In this document: piece after piece, positions 33,960 to 42,751 of the stretch | Layout of the letters: each line of letters starts with the position of its first letter | Numbering within the stretch: the stretch's first letter is position 1 | From: Candidatus Hodarchaeota archaeon | Lineage (GTDB): Archaea > Asgardarchaeota > Heimdallarchaeia > Hodarchaeales > Hodarchaeaceae | NCBI GenBank assembly: GCA_016840285.1 | Contig: JAEOSR010000014.1 | Location: 1-42,871, forward strand | Length of the DNA: 42,871 nt | Direction of reading: 5' to 3' | Notes under the pieces: model-generated | Seen by the model: the letters and a program-made list of their open reading frames with translations, nothing else | Database searches by the model: none | Told to the model about the DNA's origin: nothing | Program-made: the position numbers and the translations under genes

Positions 33960-35324
33960 TCAAGATTCATAGGCTATTGCTTGAATATCAGTTATAGGTG
34001 CCCCGATTGGTTGGATTTTTGGTTTATATATGAAATGTACACTAAAAGAGATTAATAACGACCCGATTATGCAAACTATGCTGGCAGAGAATATCCCTGC
34101 AGATAATCCGAACTTTTCAATAATGATTCCTGCTAAAGGAACAACAGGGATCCCAATAAGAGAAAAAATTGTTGGCATTAGGGAATAAACAGAATTTCGG
34201 TTTTCTGAAGGTACAAGGTCGATCATTATTCGTTGAATTAATGTCTGTGCGATATTAAATACAGTACCAACTACTGTCCAGAGGAAGAAAAACGTAAGAA
34301 CAATTCCAAGTAGATTAAATTCATTTGTAGGAGGCATTAACAGAGTTAATAGTATGAAAGGAGGGAAAAATGAAATTGTACTTAAGAAAAGAAAAACGGG
34401 GAGTCTTTTATTTGAGATTCGCTTGTTTAAGTTTGCTATATAGAATGAAAGCGGGATTCCAGCCAGAAAGAGGGAAGTTCGCAGTAAACCAGCAAACGCA
34501 TCTGTTCCTGTATAACCAAAATATAGCGGAAATAATACCAAACCACCCCAAATCATCCATGTGACGTTGAAGATGGCATTTCCTACGAGAAAAAGGAAAG
34601 CAGCTTTACTTGAAAATAGAAATTTTATACCACCCTTTAGATACATGAAATAATTTGAGACTTTTGATGATTTTAACTCTGAAGACTTAATGGGGGTTTC
34701 ACTGTCTATTTTGATGTCTCTCAAGTACACCAGTATGAGGAAGATAATGATGATCGTTAATCCAAATTGGATAGTAAATACAATTCGACGAGAAATTAGA
34801 GTTGCAATTGTTCCTCCTATTAGGAATGAGGCTGCTAGTGCGAAATTGTTAAGAGAATTAACTCGAGATGTTGAAAAACCATAAATCTTCCTGTCAGGAT
34901 CAGCTTCACCTACTGCCACGCGATAATTATTATCTACCCATGTAGCAAAAGCTCCTGATGATTGAGCATTACCGAATCCATTAATAACAGCAATTAATGC
35001 AAAATCAAGCATTGTCTGAGCGGTAATCAAAAAGAGAAAAGATATCCCATAAAAAATAAAAGCAATCGCCAAGACCCAGCGTTGCCCGATCCAATCCCCT
35101 AAAGAACCAGAAGGATAATCAAATAATAATTGAGTAGCTAACATGATGCTAGTACATACTGCGGTCAAGCCAAATCCTATATGATCAATACTAAATAGAA
35201 CGTAAAACGTACTAGACAAACTACCCAGAAATGAAATTATCACACTAAGATACAAGAAAGTTCTCATATAATATTGAGCTTGAATAGGTAATTCTTGAGT
35301 CCCTAAAATCCTACTTAGAAACAT
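33960..35324 (-). CDS. Major facilitator superfamily (MFS) transporter
   Basis: 454 residues with 12 membrane helices. The cytoplasmic loop between helices 2 and 3 reads DYPSGSLGDWIGQRWVLA, the MFS motif A (GxLxDxxGxR), and there is a long central loop (about 200-235) between the two six-helix halves. The substrate cannot be told; this type is often annotated as a multidrug or macrolide exporter. It lies between gene fragments and the VOC/ArsC-like genes. On the minus strand an ATATATAAAAG-like element near 35395-35405 may be its promoter. Confidence 0.85.
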   Translation of the reverse strand: MFLSRILGTQELPIQAQYYMRTFLYLSVIISFLGSLSSTFYVLFSIDHIGFGLTAVCTSIMLATQLLFDYPSGSLGDWIGQRWVLAIAFIFYGISFLFLITAQTMLDFALIAVINGFGNAQSSGAFATWVDNNYRVAVGEADPDRKIYGFSTSRVNSLNNFALAASFLIGGTIATLISRRIVFTIQFGLTIIIIFLILVYLRDIKIDSETPIKSSELKSSKVSNYFMYLKGGIKFLFSSKAAFLFLVGNAIFNVTWMIWGGLVLFPLYFGYTGTDAFAGLLRTSLFLAGIPLSFYIANLNKRISNKRLPVFLFLSTISFFPPFILLTLLMPPTNEFNLLGIVLTFFFLWTVVGTVFNIAQTLIQRIMIDLVPSENRNSVYSLMPTIFSLIGIPVVPLAGIIIEKFGLSAGIFSASIVCIIGSLLISFSVHFIYKPKIQPIGAPITDIQAIAYES

Positions 35325-35542
35325 AACAGGTTTTAGTCATATTGTTCTTTTTTTATGGATATGTGATGTGGCAATAGTTGCTGCCAGTACGGAAATATAT
35401 AAAAGCAAAACATGTTATCTTATTTGAAAACTTCTAAATTCTTAGTAATTTTTTTAATTGGTCATTAATATAACTGAAAGAAGTCCTCTAAACATCATCC
35501 TTGGTTTATTCCAAAGATATTTCTATTCTACTGGTGCTAAAA

Positions 35543-35923
35543 ATGATCAAAGGAGTTGACGTAGTATTTATACATGTGAAGAATCCAAAATTGATGGCCA
35601 AATGGTATAATAAGACATTAAATTTAGATATCGCTCTTCAAACTAACAATTTACTTTGGCAGGAATTCAATTTTGCTTCCGATAACGATAAAACTCGATT
35701 TGCACTTGATTTTCCATGCGAAGAACCGATTGGACCAACTCAACAATCAATAATGATTTCTTTCAAAGTAGATGACATTAAGCTCGCTGTTGAGTAATTA
35801 GGAAAAAAAGGTGTGATCTTTGTCGGTGATCCAAAAATTGTAGCTGTAGGACCATCATTTTTTGCAACATTTATAGATCCTGAAGGTATTTACATTCAGT
35901 TGTCTCAGAAGAAGGTTTTTTAA
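35543..35923 (+). pseudogene. VOC-superfamily (glyoxalase-like) protein with an internal stop
   Basis: The frame starts at ATG 35543 (MIKGVDVVFIHVKNPKLMAKWY, a typical VOC beta-alpha start) and continues through ISFKVDDIKLAVE to TAA at 35795-35797. The same frame then reads on for 41 codons as LGKKGVIFVGDP and FFATFIDPEGIYIQL, the second half of the VOC fold with its metal-ligand region, to the TAA at 35921. Without the stop it would be a full 126-residue domain; CAA or AAA to TAA is a single change. Either a nonsense mutation or a base-call error. VOC proteins include glyoxalases, dioxygenases and resistance proteins. Confidence 0.75.
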
Positions 35924-35943
35924 TCGTTACAACTTTTAGATTG

Positions 35944-36363
35944 TTATAAAAATTCGGAATCTATCCAGGAAATTATCTCATCACGAACTTTCCAGAATGC
36001 TTTCAATTTTTCAGTTTCCGTGCCTAATATTGAATTGGGATCGGGAAATCCTCTATGAATAGAATTTCTACCTCCTGGGAAAAAAGAACAATTTTCTTTG
36101 GCATAATTACAAACTGTCACAACTAGATCCAATTCCATTTCAAGAAAGAGGATAATATTTTTCGCAGAATGGTGTGAAATATCTATGCCTATTTCTTCCA
36201 TTACAGTTATAGCATATGGATTCACTTGGGAAGATTTCGTTCCTGCACTAAATACTTCATATTTATCGCTAGCTCGACTCCTTAAGTAGGCCTCGGTCAT
36301 TTGATTTCTAGCTAAATTATGAGTACAGAGAAAAAGAATGCTCGTTTTCTTACCAGGCTCCAT
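35944..36363 (-). CDS. ArsC-type low-molecular-weight phosphatase / arsenate reductase
   Basis: 139 residues from the ATG at 36363 (an upstream GTG at 36372 is possible). The P-loop FLCTHNLARNQMTEA has the CX5R signature of low-molecular-weight protein tyrosine phosphatases (Cys13, Arg19). The later VVTVCNYAKENCSFFPGG supplies Cys85 and Cys92, the pair that thioredoxin-coupled arsenate reductases use, and FPDP carries the general-acid Asp. The complete Cys triad argues for arsenate reductase rather than a tyrosine phosphatase. Nearby VOC and MFS genes and an ArsR-like fragment could be the remains of a resistance cluster, but none is proven arsenic-specific. Confidence 0.82.
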   Translation of the reverse strand: MEPGKKTSILFLCTHNLARNQMTEAYLRSRASDKYEVFSAGTKSSQVNPYAITVMEEIGIDISHHSAKNIILFLEMELDLVVTVCNYAKENCSFFPGGRNSIHRGFPDPNSILGTETEKLKAFWKVRDEIISWIDSEFL

Positions 36364-36390
36364 GATACACACTAAGTATACTTTGATTAC

Positions 36391-38010
36391 CTAATTAAGG
36401 TTAGGAATGGGTATTCGGAAGCTCCCTAAGTGATGTCTCTTGGCACTATGTATCTCAATCTCTTCCACAGTGAGAATTTTATTGCTAGAGATTGTAAGCA
36501 CATTAAATGTGTTCCTCTTCTCTGATCTGATTTTTTTTGATGAAAATGTTCCTGCATTGATAAAAACACTCTCTTCCACCTGCAAAGCTCCAGCTGAATG
36601 GCCTAAACCCGATAGGATTATTGGGATCTTGTGTTGAGTTAAAAATTCAAGCACATCACCAGCATCTTTTATTGTCCGTTCGAATGCTGTTTGAGGTACA
36701 GGCATACAGGAGTGATGCATTAACATGATAAAGATTCGATTATCCCTGAACTTACTGAAATCATTTTCCAATAACTTCAAATTGTGTCTACCGATAAGTC
36801 CATTCTGTTCAGGACCAGTATTAATACCAAAAACATGAATAAAATTTTCATCATATATTGGATTCAAAGATCCTACGGTTTTATACCAAAGTTTTTTACC
36901 AAATGGTTGAAGATCTCGGGTACCAGGTACTAAAACGATTGGTTGATTCTTCGCTTTTAATGAATCTAGAAATTGTTTTGCCATATTATAGTCTTCTTCA
37001 TAGGAATCATTGGTTAATCCACCACAAGAAATGATAACTGACGGTTTTTCTTCAAGAACCATCTCAATTCCCCTGTTGAAAACATTTCGTCGGAAATCTT
37101 TTCCTTCTGTGAAATGAGTACAGCCCATATGACAAATCTTTGTAAGAAAATGATCAGAAAGCTGGGGTAAAGAGTGAGAAGCCAGAATTCCAGTTTTTAA
37201 AGGATAAATTGAAGTCATTGGCTTTTGAAAAATAGAATACCGATCAATACCATGAAATTGGACTTGTATTCGCTGATTTGAAATATCCAGAGATAAATAC
37301 ACATGACCTGCTTTCCCTCTTGTCTTATGACTAGAAAAGGTACCATTGTTAATTAATAACATTCTTCTCTTCCCATTAGAAATGTTAAAGCAATTGGGAA
37401 AATGGCGATGCCCCACGATAACAATATCGACCCCAGCATCCCATAATACAGGGAGAACATCGCCAGCATCCCGAATCATGCTTCGTTCGCGTCCTGTATT
37501 GGGAATCGGTAATAGGTGATGATGAAAAGCTAGAACCTTTACTACTTCATCAGGATAAGATGAAAATCTTGCGAAAATCTCATCTCGTCCTCGTGATCCT
37601 ATACGTCCACTATTTGCATCGGGTTCAACTGAGTCTATCCCAAGAATGACTACGTTCCCTCCGTTTTTTGTAGTATCAATAAAGAAATGTCGTAAGCCGT
37701 ATAAATCGCGCCAAATTTCCCTACCAATATTCCTAAAGTCATGATTTCCTGGGATATAATGGATGGTTGGTGTTTCTACCCCATACGTAGCGAATGTACC
37801 TTTAATCAATGCATTCGCATAATTGTAATCCTCAAAAGTTCCTTGGTCAGTAATATCCCCTACATTCAATAGAATTATTTCAGGATTCCTTTGTATCTCC
37901 TGGGCAATACTCATAATCCCATTTGTGAATGCCTCTTCATGGAAATAACCAGAAAATTTACTAATATGGAGATCGGAAAAAACAATAATTTTAGTATGAT
38001 AATTCATCAT
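36391..38010 (-). CDS. Tandem calcineurin-like metallophosphoesterase with degenerate second domain
   Basis: 539 residues, two phosphoesterase domains in a row. Domain 1 (about 1-255) has all metal ligands: Asp13/His15 in FSDLH, GD at 51-52, GNHD at 88-91, FHHH at 162-165 and GHRH at 200-203. Domain 2 (about 285-520) has the same fold order but altered ligands: MGCTH (295-299) for DxH, GG (330-331) for GD, GTRD (363-366) for GNHD, while MHH (431-433) and GLGH (468-471) are partly kept. The shared tail motif NNGTFSSHK / NAGTFSSKK confirms an internal duplication. The first domain is probably an active phosphodiesterase and the second structural or regulatory. No signal peptide. Confidence 0.88.
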   Translation of the reverse strand: MMNYHTKIIVFSDLHISKFSGYFHEEAFTNGIMSIAQEIQRNPEIILLNVGDITDQGTFEDYNYANALIKGTFATYGVETPTIHYIPGNHDFRNIGREIWRDLYGLRHFFIDTTKNGGNVVILGIDSVEPDANSGRIGSRGRDEIFARFSSYPDEVVKVLAFHHHLLPIPNTGRERSMIRDAGDVLPVLWDAGVDIVIVGHRHFPNCFNISNGKRRMLLINNGTFSSHKTRGKAGHVYLSLDISNQRIQVQFHGIDRYSIFQKPMTSIYPLKTGILASHSLPQLSDHFLTKICHMGCTHFTEGKDFRRNVFNRGIEMVLEEKPSVIISCGGLTNDSYEEDYNMAKQFLDSLKAKNQPIVLVPGTRDLQPFGKKLWYKTVGSLNPIYDENFIHVFGINTGPEQNGLIGRHNLKLLENDFSKFRDNRIFIMLMHHSCMPVPQTAFERTIKDAGDVLEFLTQHKIPIILSGLGHSAGALQVEESVFINAGTFSSKKIRSEKRNTFNVLTISSNKILTVEEIEIHSAKRHHLGSFRIPIPNLN

Positions 38011-38228
38011 TCTCTATTCCTGAATATCATTCTTAACAATTAGTATCATTTAAGAATTTTTTTACATGCTCGAATTACATACATTTTTTCTGTTTTGTAT
38101 ATTTATTACAAAGATGTTCAAATAAATTCTTAATAAGAAGTGAGATTTACAATAAAACACTTAATCAAATGTTGTAGATAATTACCCCTCATTTACAAGT
38201 TTGTAGAGACCTAATTTAAGTTTGGATC

Positions 38229-40151
38229 GTGATAAGAATGTCGATTATTGGAAAACAAAGCAAAAAAAATTCTTATGTTAAAGTGATAGCTATATTTGTT
38301 TTTTTAGTATTTATGCTACTGACCCTTGGTTCAGGATCAATAATTCAACCAGTCATACTTCAAAATAAGATCAGTAACTCATCAGAACTGGGTCAAATTG
38401 ATCGAGTTGACCTGATGCCAAATCTTCCTGAACCATTTCATATGAGAGATTGGAAGCAGGTCGCTCAAGATTACGATACTTTCGTTTTCAACTTTAGTAA
38501 GACAGGGGACTATCTACCATTAATTAGCTGGGATTACAGTTATTTTAATTTTGACAGAGAGACTTTCAGCATACCTGCATATGTTGGTGGAGCGGGCGCT
38601 GAGGCAATTAACTGTATGGCTGCAGTACTGAGCGCAACGCTTGTGGGTATCAATAAGAGTAACCAAAATGGTTACAACTGGGTTGAAATGTGTGAAAATT
38701 GGTATAATATTGATACTGAGCAATTTATTTACCTAAATGGAAAACACACTAGAACAGGAAGTTTTTGGTATGATCTCCTCCCAAATTTATTATTTTATCA
38801 ACTAGCTTATTACTATCCAGAGACAGGGGATTTTCAAAATGAAATCCGAATGGTCGCAGATCAGTGGTATGATGCTTGTGTTGAAATGGGGGGTAAAACA
38901 GATCCCTGGAGGATCCCTGATTTTTATTACACCTCTTTCAACTTCGATAGAATGGCTCCAGTGTATAATGGGAATTGGAGAGAACCAGAAGGGGCGGCAG
39001 CTGTTGCTTGGTTGGAATATATGGCCTATCGTATCGATGGAGATCCCAAATATCTAACAGCAGCTAAGTGGTGTGTACAATACTTGTGTAAACTAGCTCT
39101 TAATCCTCTCTATGAGATTTTACTCCCGTATGGTGCCTATATCGCCACACGTATGAACGCGGAACTCGGTAGAGCTTACGATATTGATAAAATCATCAAT
39201 TGGTGCTTTGGGCCAGGGGATCCACGAGTTCGATCTGGATGGGGTGTCATTACAGAGAACTGGGGGGGATACGACTGTCATGGTTTGCATGGGAGTATAA
39301 CAGACGGGGGTGGGTATGCTTTTTCGATGGGAACCTATGAGAATGTTGGTTGTTTAGTACCTATTGTCCGATATGATGACCGTTATGCTCGTGCTATTGG
39401 TAAATATGTCCTCAATGCTGCTAATGCTGCACGACTCTTTTTCGGGAATAGCCTTGATGCTGATCACCAAGATGAAGAGGACTGGATCGGAGTATACGAC
39501 CCAGATTACTGTATAGGATATGAAGCACTCCGTAAAACATGGAACGATGTTAGCCCCTTCGCTACAGGCGATGCAGCTAGAAACGGATGGGCAGAAACCA
39601 ATCTAGGACTATACGGAGGTTCTCATGTGGGTATTTTCGGGGGAATTATTGCTCCTACAAATGATGAGAAAATTCTCCAATTGGACTGTCTTAAGACTGA
39701 TTATTATCACGATGAGGCTTATCCTACCTATCTTTATTACAATCCGTATGAAGTTACTAAGACTGTAGAAATTGACGTGGGTCCAGATACGAGGAGCCTT
39801 TATGACACTGTAACTGAAAGCTTTTTGGTAACAAACGTTTCAGGTATAACATCCTTCCAACTTCCTTCAGATTCAGCCGCAGTGGTAGTTCACACCCCTG
39901 TTGATGGAAAAATAACCTATGAAGAAACTAGAACACTTATCAATAATGTAACGGTCGATTATGAACCAGTTATAGACGTAGATGTTAGTACATGGCCTCC
40001 TGAGACAACGACCCACACGAAAACTTCGGAAACTTCAACAAGTATGACAACAAAACCTACATCAGGAACAAAAACAAGCCCATATCCCAGTGTAGCGATT
40101 ATTTTTATCGGTTTTGGGACACTAGTATATTTCTTCCGTAAGAAAAAATAA
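38229..40151 (+). CDS. Secreted, membrane-anchored alpha/alpha-barrel glycosidase-like protein
   Basis: 640 residues. A signal anchor spans about 17-40, and a Thr/Ser-rich stalk (about 590-615) plus a C-terminal helix with an RKKK tail fix it to the outer face. The body (about 60-500) is rich in Trp, Tyr and acidic residues and consists of repeated helical segments, such as FWYDLLPNLLFYQLAYYYPETG and EGAAAVAWLEYMAYRIDGDP (partial quotations), typical of an (alpha/alpha)6 toroid. A beta-sandwich-like region follows (about 505-570). Such toroids are found in polysaccharide lyases and several glycoside hydrolase families. I cannot name the family or point to catalytic residues with certainty. 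Confidence 0.65.
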   Translation: MIRMSIIGKQSKKNSYVKVIAIFVFLVFMLLTLGSGSIIQPVILQNKISNSSELGQIDRVDLMPNLPEPFHMRDWKQVAQDYDTFVFNFSKTGDYLPLISWDYSYFNFDRETFSIPAYVGGAGAEAINCMAAVLSATLVGINKSNQNGYNWVEMCENWYNIDTEQFIYLNGKHTRTGSFWYDLLPNLLFYQLAYYYPETGDFQNEIRMVADQWYDACVEMGGKTDPWRIPDFYYTSFNFDRMAPVYNGNWREPEGAAAVAWLEYMAYRIDGDPKYLTAAKWCVQYLCKLALNPLYEILLPYGAYIATRMNAELGRAYDIDKIINWCFGPGDPRVRSGWGVITENWGGYDCHGLHGSITDGGGYAFSMGTYENVGCLVPIVRYDDRYARAIGKYVLNAANAARLFFGNSLDADHQDEEDWIGVYDPDYCIGYEALRKTWNDVSPFATGDAARNGWAETNLGLYGGSHVGIFGGIIAPTNDEKILQLDCLKTDYYHDEAYPTYLYYNPYEVTKTVEIDVGPDTRSLYDTVTESFLVTNVSGITSFQLPSDSAAVVVHTPVDGKITYEETRTLINNVTVDYEPVIDVDVSTWPPETTTHTKTSETSTSMTTKPTSGTKTSPYPSVAIIFIGFGTLVYFFRKKK

Positions 40152-40227
40152 TCCTAATCAATATCTTAGATAATTATCTTCAAATCTTTGAGTATCATTT
40201 AAAACATAGAAATGAATTCTGGGGATT

Positions 40228-40962
40228 ATGTCACTCGAATCAATAATTGACACTTTTAGACTTATAATTTACTTCATACTGACCATAAGTGTCCTTGTGG
40301 TATCATTCTTCCCTGAAGGATGGCTTCTCTATTATTATTTGACAGTAAACCCAGAGCTTCTACACTGCTTACTAGCTCCTTTATATTTCTTTATCGCGTA
40401 TTGTATCACAGTCATATTTTATGGAGTAATTCACTCCCAAGTAGTTGTTAGACTAACATTACCACAACTAAAACCAGGGAATTATCCCCATCACTCAAGT
40501 AAAGGAAGATTAATAGCTATTCGACTTACAGCTGATGGAATTTTTAAATCGATGTTGAAAGTGTTCACTTTTCTTCCTTTCATTTGGGGTGTAGTCCTTT
40601 TTCCTTATTTAATGCGATTATATGGATTAAAATGTGGTAAAAATGTCCATATCGCGACAAACACATGGATTGATTGCAATGTAGAAATAGGTGATAATAC
40701 ATTCATAGGGTGGAATTCAGCTCTCGCAGGCCATGCGAATGAAAATAGGCAGTTTGTAATTGAACCACTAAAGATTGGTAAAAATTGTACTATTGGATCT
40801 TATTGTGTTATCGCACCAGGTGTAGAGGTTGGAGATAACACGCTTCTAGGAATTATGAGTGGATGGAAGAAGGGAACTAAAGTCCCTCCCAATGGTGTAT
40901 GGGTGGGAGCTCCAGCCAAATTAATAAAAGAAAGAAACTTGAAAAACAAGGATGCAAGTTGA
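40228..40962 (+). CDS. Hexapeptide-repeat (left-handed beta-helix) acyltransferase with membrane N-terminus
   Basis: 244 residues. Two or three membrane helices occupy about 10-75 and a further hydrophobic stretch about 113-133. The C-terminal half is a left-handed beta helix with the imperfect hexapeptide pattern (I/V-G-x-x-x-x): NVHIATNTWIDCNVEIGDNTFIG, KIGKNCTIGSYCVIAPGVEVG (quoted in part) and VWVGAPAKLIKER, the usual end of the family. It resembles the C-terminal acyltransferase portion of large NRPS-like proteins and colanic-acid-type transferases. It probably acetylates a sugar or lipid at the membrane. It follows the glycosidase-like gene by 76 bp on the same strand. Confidence 0.82.
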   Translation: MSLESIIDTFRLIIYFILTISVLVVSFFPEGWLLYYYLTVNPELLHCLLAPLYFFIAYCITVIFYGVIHSQVVVRLTLPQLKPGNYPHHSSKGRLIAIRLTADGIFKSMLKVFTFLPFIWGVVLFPYLMRLYGLKCGKNVHIATNTWIDCNVEIGDNTFIGWNSALAGHANENRQFVIEPLKIGKNCTIGSYCVIAPGVEVGDNTLLGIMSGWKKGTKVPPNGVWVGAPAKLIKERNLKNKDAS

Positions 40963-41127
40963 TTGACAAAAAATATCTGTGGGATAATGATTGGAGAATC
41001 AGATTCAGAAGAAAAAGCGAGAAAACAAACAAAAGCCATGAAGAACTGTCCCTATCTAATTTCTGGATGATATAGTACAAACACCTTTCATTATGTTTTT
41101 ATTGTACCAGAGGAGAAAAAATAGTGG

Positions 41128-41346
41128 TTGGAATACCCAGCAATGAAACCAGAAGTTATTGGTGCTGAAAATATCAAGTTAGAAATAATGACAAATATGG
41201 TAAAACCTGATAAATTTGAATTATTCCTTCCAAGAGAAAAGACTGAGACGAGTCCTTCTGGATCTAGTTGTGAAAATTGCCCTATGAGATCAGAAAATCA
41301 TTGCACTGGATGTCCAGCTACAATTTATTTTGAAGAGAGTGAGTAA
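41128..41346 (+). CDS. Small Cys4 protein of unknown function
   Basis: 72 residues from TTG 41128, or 67 from ATG 41143; an AGGAG at 41111-41115 favours neither clearly. The C-terminal part has CENCPMRSENHCTGCP, with two CxxC pairs (Cys48/51 and Cys59/62), suited to one zinc ion or a small iron-sulfur cluster. The N-terminal 40 residues are charged with no motif. I recognise no family. It stands between the acyltransferase gene and the tandem longin-like gene. Confidence 0.55.
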   Translation: MEYPAMKPEVIGAENIKLEIMTNMVKPDKFELFLPREKTETSPSGSSCENCPMRSENHCTGCPATIYFEESE

Positions 41347-41466
41347 AATAAATGTAATAGATCAACTAATAGAATAAGGGATGTAGCTGAAAAGGTAAAA
41401 CTCTTAAAGTTTGAAAGTTCTGAATAGGTAATCTCAAATGAATTTAACAACTAATCCTTCATTATT

Positions 41467-42231
41467 GTGTGTATTTCGATGATTGGTCTAGAGATAACGA
41501 GTAAAGAGAGTGGTCTTCCTCTATTTGCATATGAATTTAGACCAGATACTCTCTTTACTGATAGTGATATCAGGGGCGGATTGATTACTGCTATTATGCG
41601 TGTAATGGGTGAAACATTCGGTCAACAAGAGACGAGAATTGTCAATTATGGTAACTATAATGCTATACTTGCCGAGGGGAAGTTCGTATATGGCATATTA
41701 TTTACTTTTCAAACTGGGCCGATCTTTGAGAAATTCATAGCAAAAGTAGTAGAGGATTTCGAACAACAGTTTTCCTCAAAACTAGAAAATTTGGCCTCAC
41801 CAAACGGGGGAATTAATTCAGCTGATTTTGACTTTTCCAAGGAATTAGTTGAAGCCTATAATGCGTTACTTCATATAGATGAAACAAAGCTAAGTAAATT
41901 GTTGGATAAAATTTATAGCTATCAAGACAGACTTTTTGATAATATGATCATTTTTTTACGTCCTGAAATGAGTCAACTCTATACCCATCTTGTAAGCGAA
42001 AGATTTAGCATTTTTAGTTCCGAGGTCTCAACAGCGATTAAGACGCTCTTGGATTTGTCCAACCGTACTTCTTTTCCCATCGAAAATTTCCATATAGCAT
42101 TAACAACGAATTTTCATTGTTTAATGTTCAACATTTTCCCCTATACAGTTGTCATCTTTGTTGATGAAGATAATTTGAATACATCGCAATGGAGAATCAA
42201 GGAAATAATAAAGGCGTTTGTTGAGGGATAA
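41467..42231 (+). CDS. Protein with two longin/roadblock-like domains
   Basis: 254 residues (GTG start; ATG at 41479 also possible). Residues about 5-105 form a longin-like domain: IGLEITSKESGLPLFAYEF, then the helix SDIRGGLITAIMRVM, strands TRIVNYGNYNAILAEG and FVYGILFTF and a long C-terminal helix. After a linker (106-155), residues about 156-252 show the same secondary-structure order in a more diverged form (FHIALTTNFHCLMFNIF, YTVVIFVDED). Longin and roadblock dimers are platforms for small GTPases in archaea and eukaryotes. It is followed 42 bp later by a helical protein that could be a partner. Fold assignment is by pattern and comparison with two other genes in this window. Confidence 0.65.
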   Translation: MCISMIGLEITSKESGLPLFAYEFRPDTLFTDSDIRGGLITAIMRVMGETFGQQETRIVNYGNYNAILAEGKFVYGILFTFQTGPIFEKFIAKVVEDFEQQFSSKLENLASPNGGINSADFDFSKELVEAYNALLHIDETKLSKLLDKIYSYQDRLFDNMIIFLRPEMSQLYTHLVSERFSIFSSEVSTAIKTLLDLSNRTSFPIENFHIALTTNFHCLMFNIFPYTVVIFVDEDNLNTSQWRIKEIIKAFVEG

Positions 42232-42273
42232 AGGCAAGTAACGATGTCTTTTAAACATGAAGGATAACTGAAA

Positions 42274-42711
42274 ATGATAAGAAATCGCCATGAAGTATTT
42301 ATATTAGGCCATAAATTAGGCGAATTATCACGAGAGATTGAACTAGTGATAGAAACAGCGGAACGAGAACAAAAAAGCGAAAGACACCAAATTAAGGTCT
42401 TACGAGTATATGAGTCTTTAAGATACATATTAGATGAGTTGATACAGTTAGGGATTTCAGATGAAATACAGAAGGATATCACTGTATACATGAATAATCT
42501 TGCCAAATTATATAGTGAAATAAAAAATAAGATTGAGGAGGAGGAAGATCAAGGATTTGAAGATGAAATGATTGTCAGTAAACTAAAAAGGAAATTGAGA
42601 AGAAAAAATAAAGATCTGAAGTTGGAGGAGGTTAAAGAGTTTCATCAAAAAATAAAGATATGGAAAGATAGAATCACAGTTGAGTTATCACGATCATCAA
42701 CGACAACTTAA
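42274..42711 (+). CDS. Helical, highly charged protein of unknown function
   Basis: 145 residues, almost entirely amphipathic helix with many Glu, Lys and Arg residues. Residues about 10-85 have hydrophobic spacing suited to a helical hairpin, 86-100 is an acidic loop (EEEEDQGFEDE), and 100-135 is a basic helix (KLKRKLRRKNK). There is no membrane segment or catalytic motif. It lies 42 bp after the tandem longin-like gene and 40 bp before the nitrilase gene on the same strand, so it is probably part of one operon and may bind the longin-like protein. Unrecognised otherwise. Confidence 0.6.
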   Translation: MIRNRHEVFILGHKLGELSREIELVIETAEREQKSERHQIKVLRVYESLRYILDELIQLGISDEIQKDITVYMNNLAKLYSEIKNKIEEEEDQGFEDEMIVSKLKRKLRRKNKDLKLEEVKEFHQKIKIWKDRITVELSRSSTTT

Positions 42712-42751
42712 AATAATTACCCATCTCCCAATTTAAGGAAGTAATAATCAC

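Noticed and set aside
35944..36363. Reading the ArsC-like gene with VOC and MFS as a complete arsenic operon
   Set aside because: No ArsB/Acr3 or intact ArsR is present; the MFS and VOC proteins show no arsenic-specific motif, so only a remnant can be suggested.
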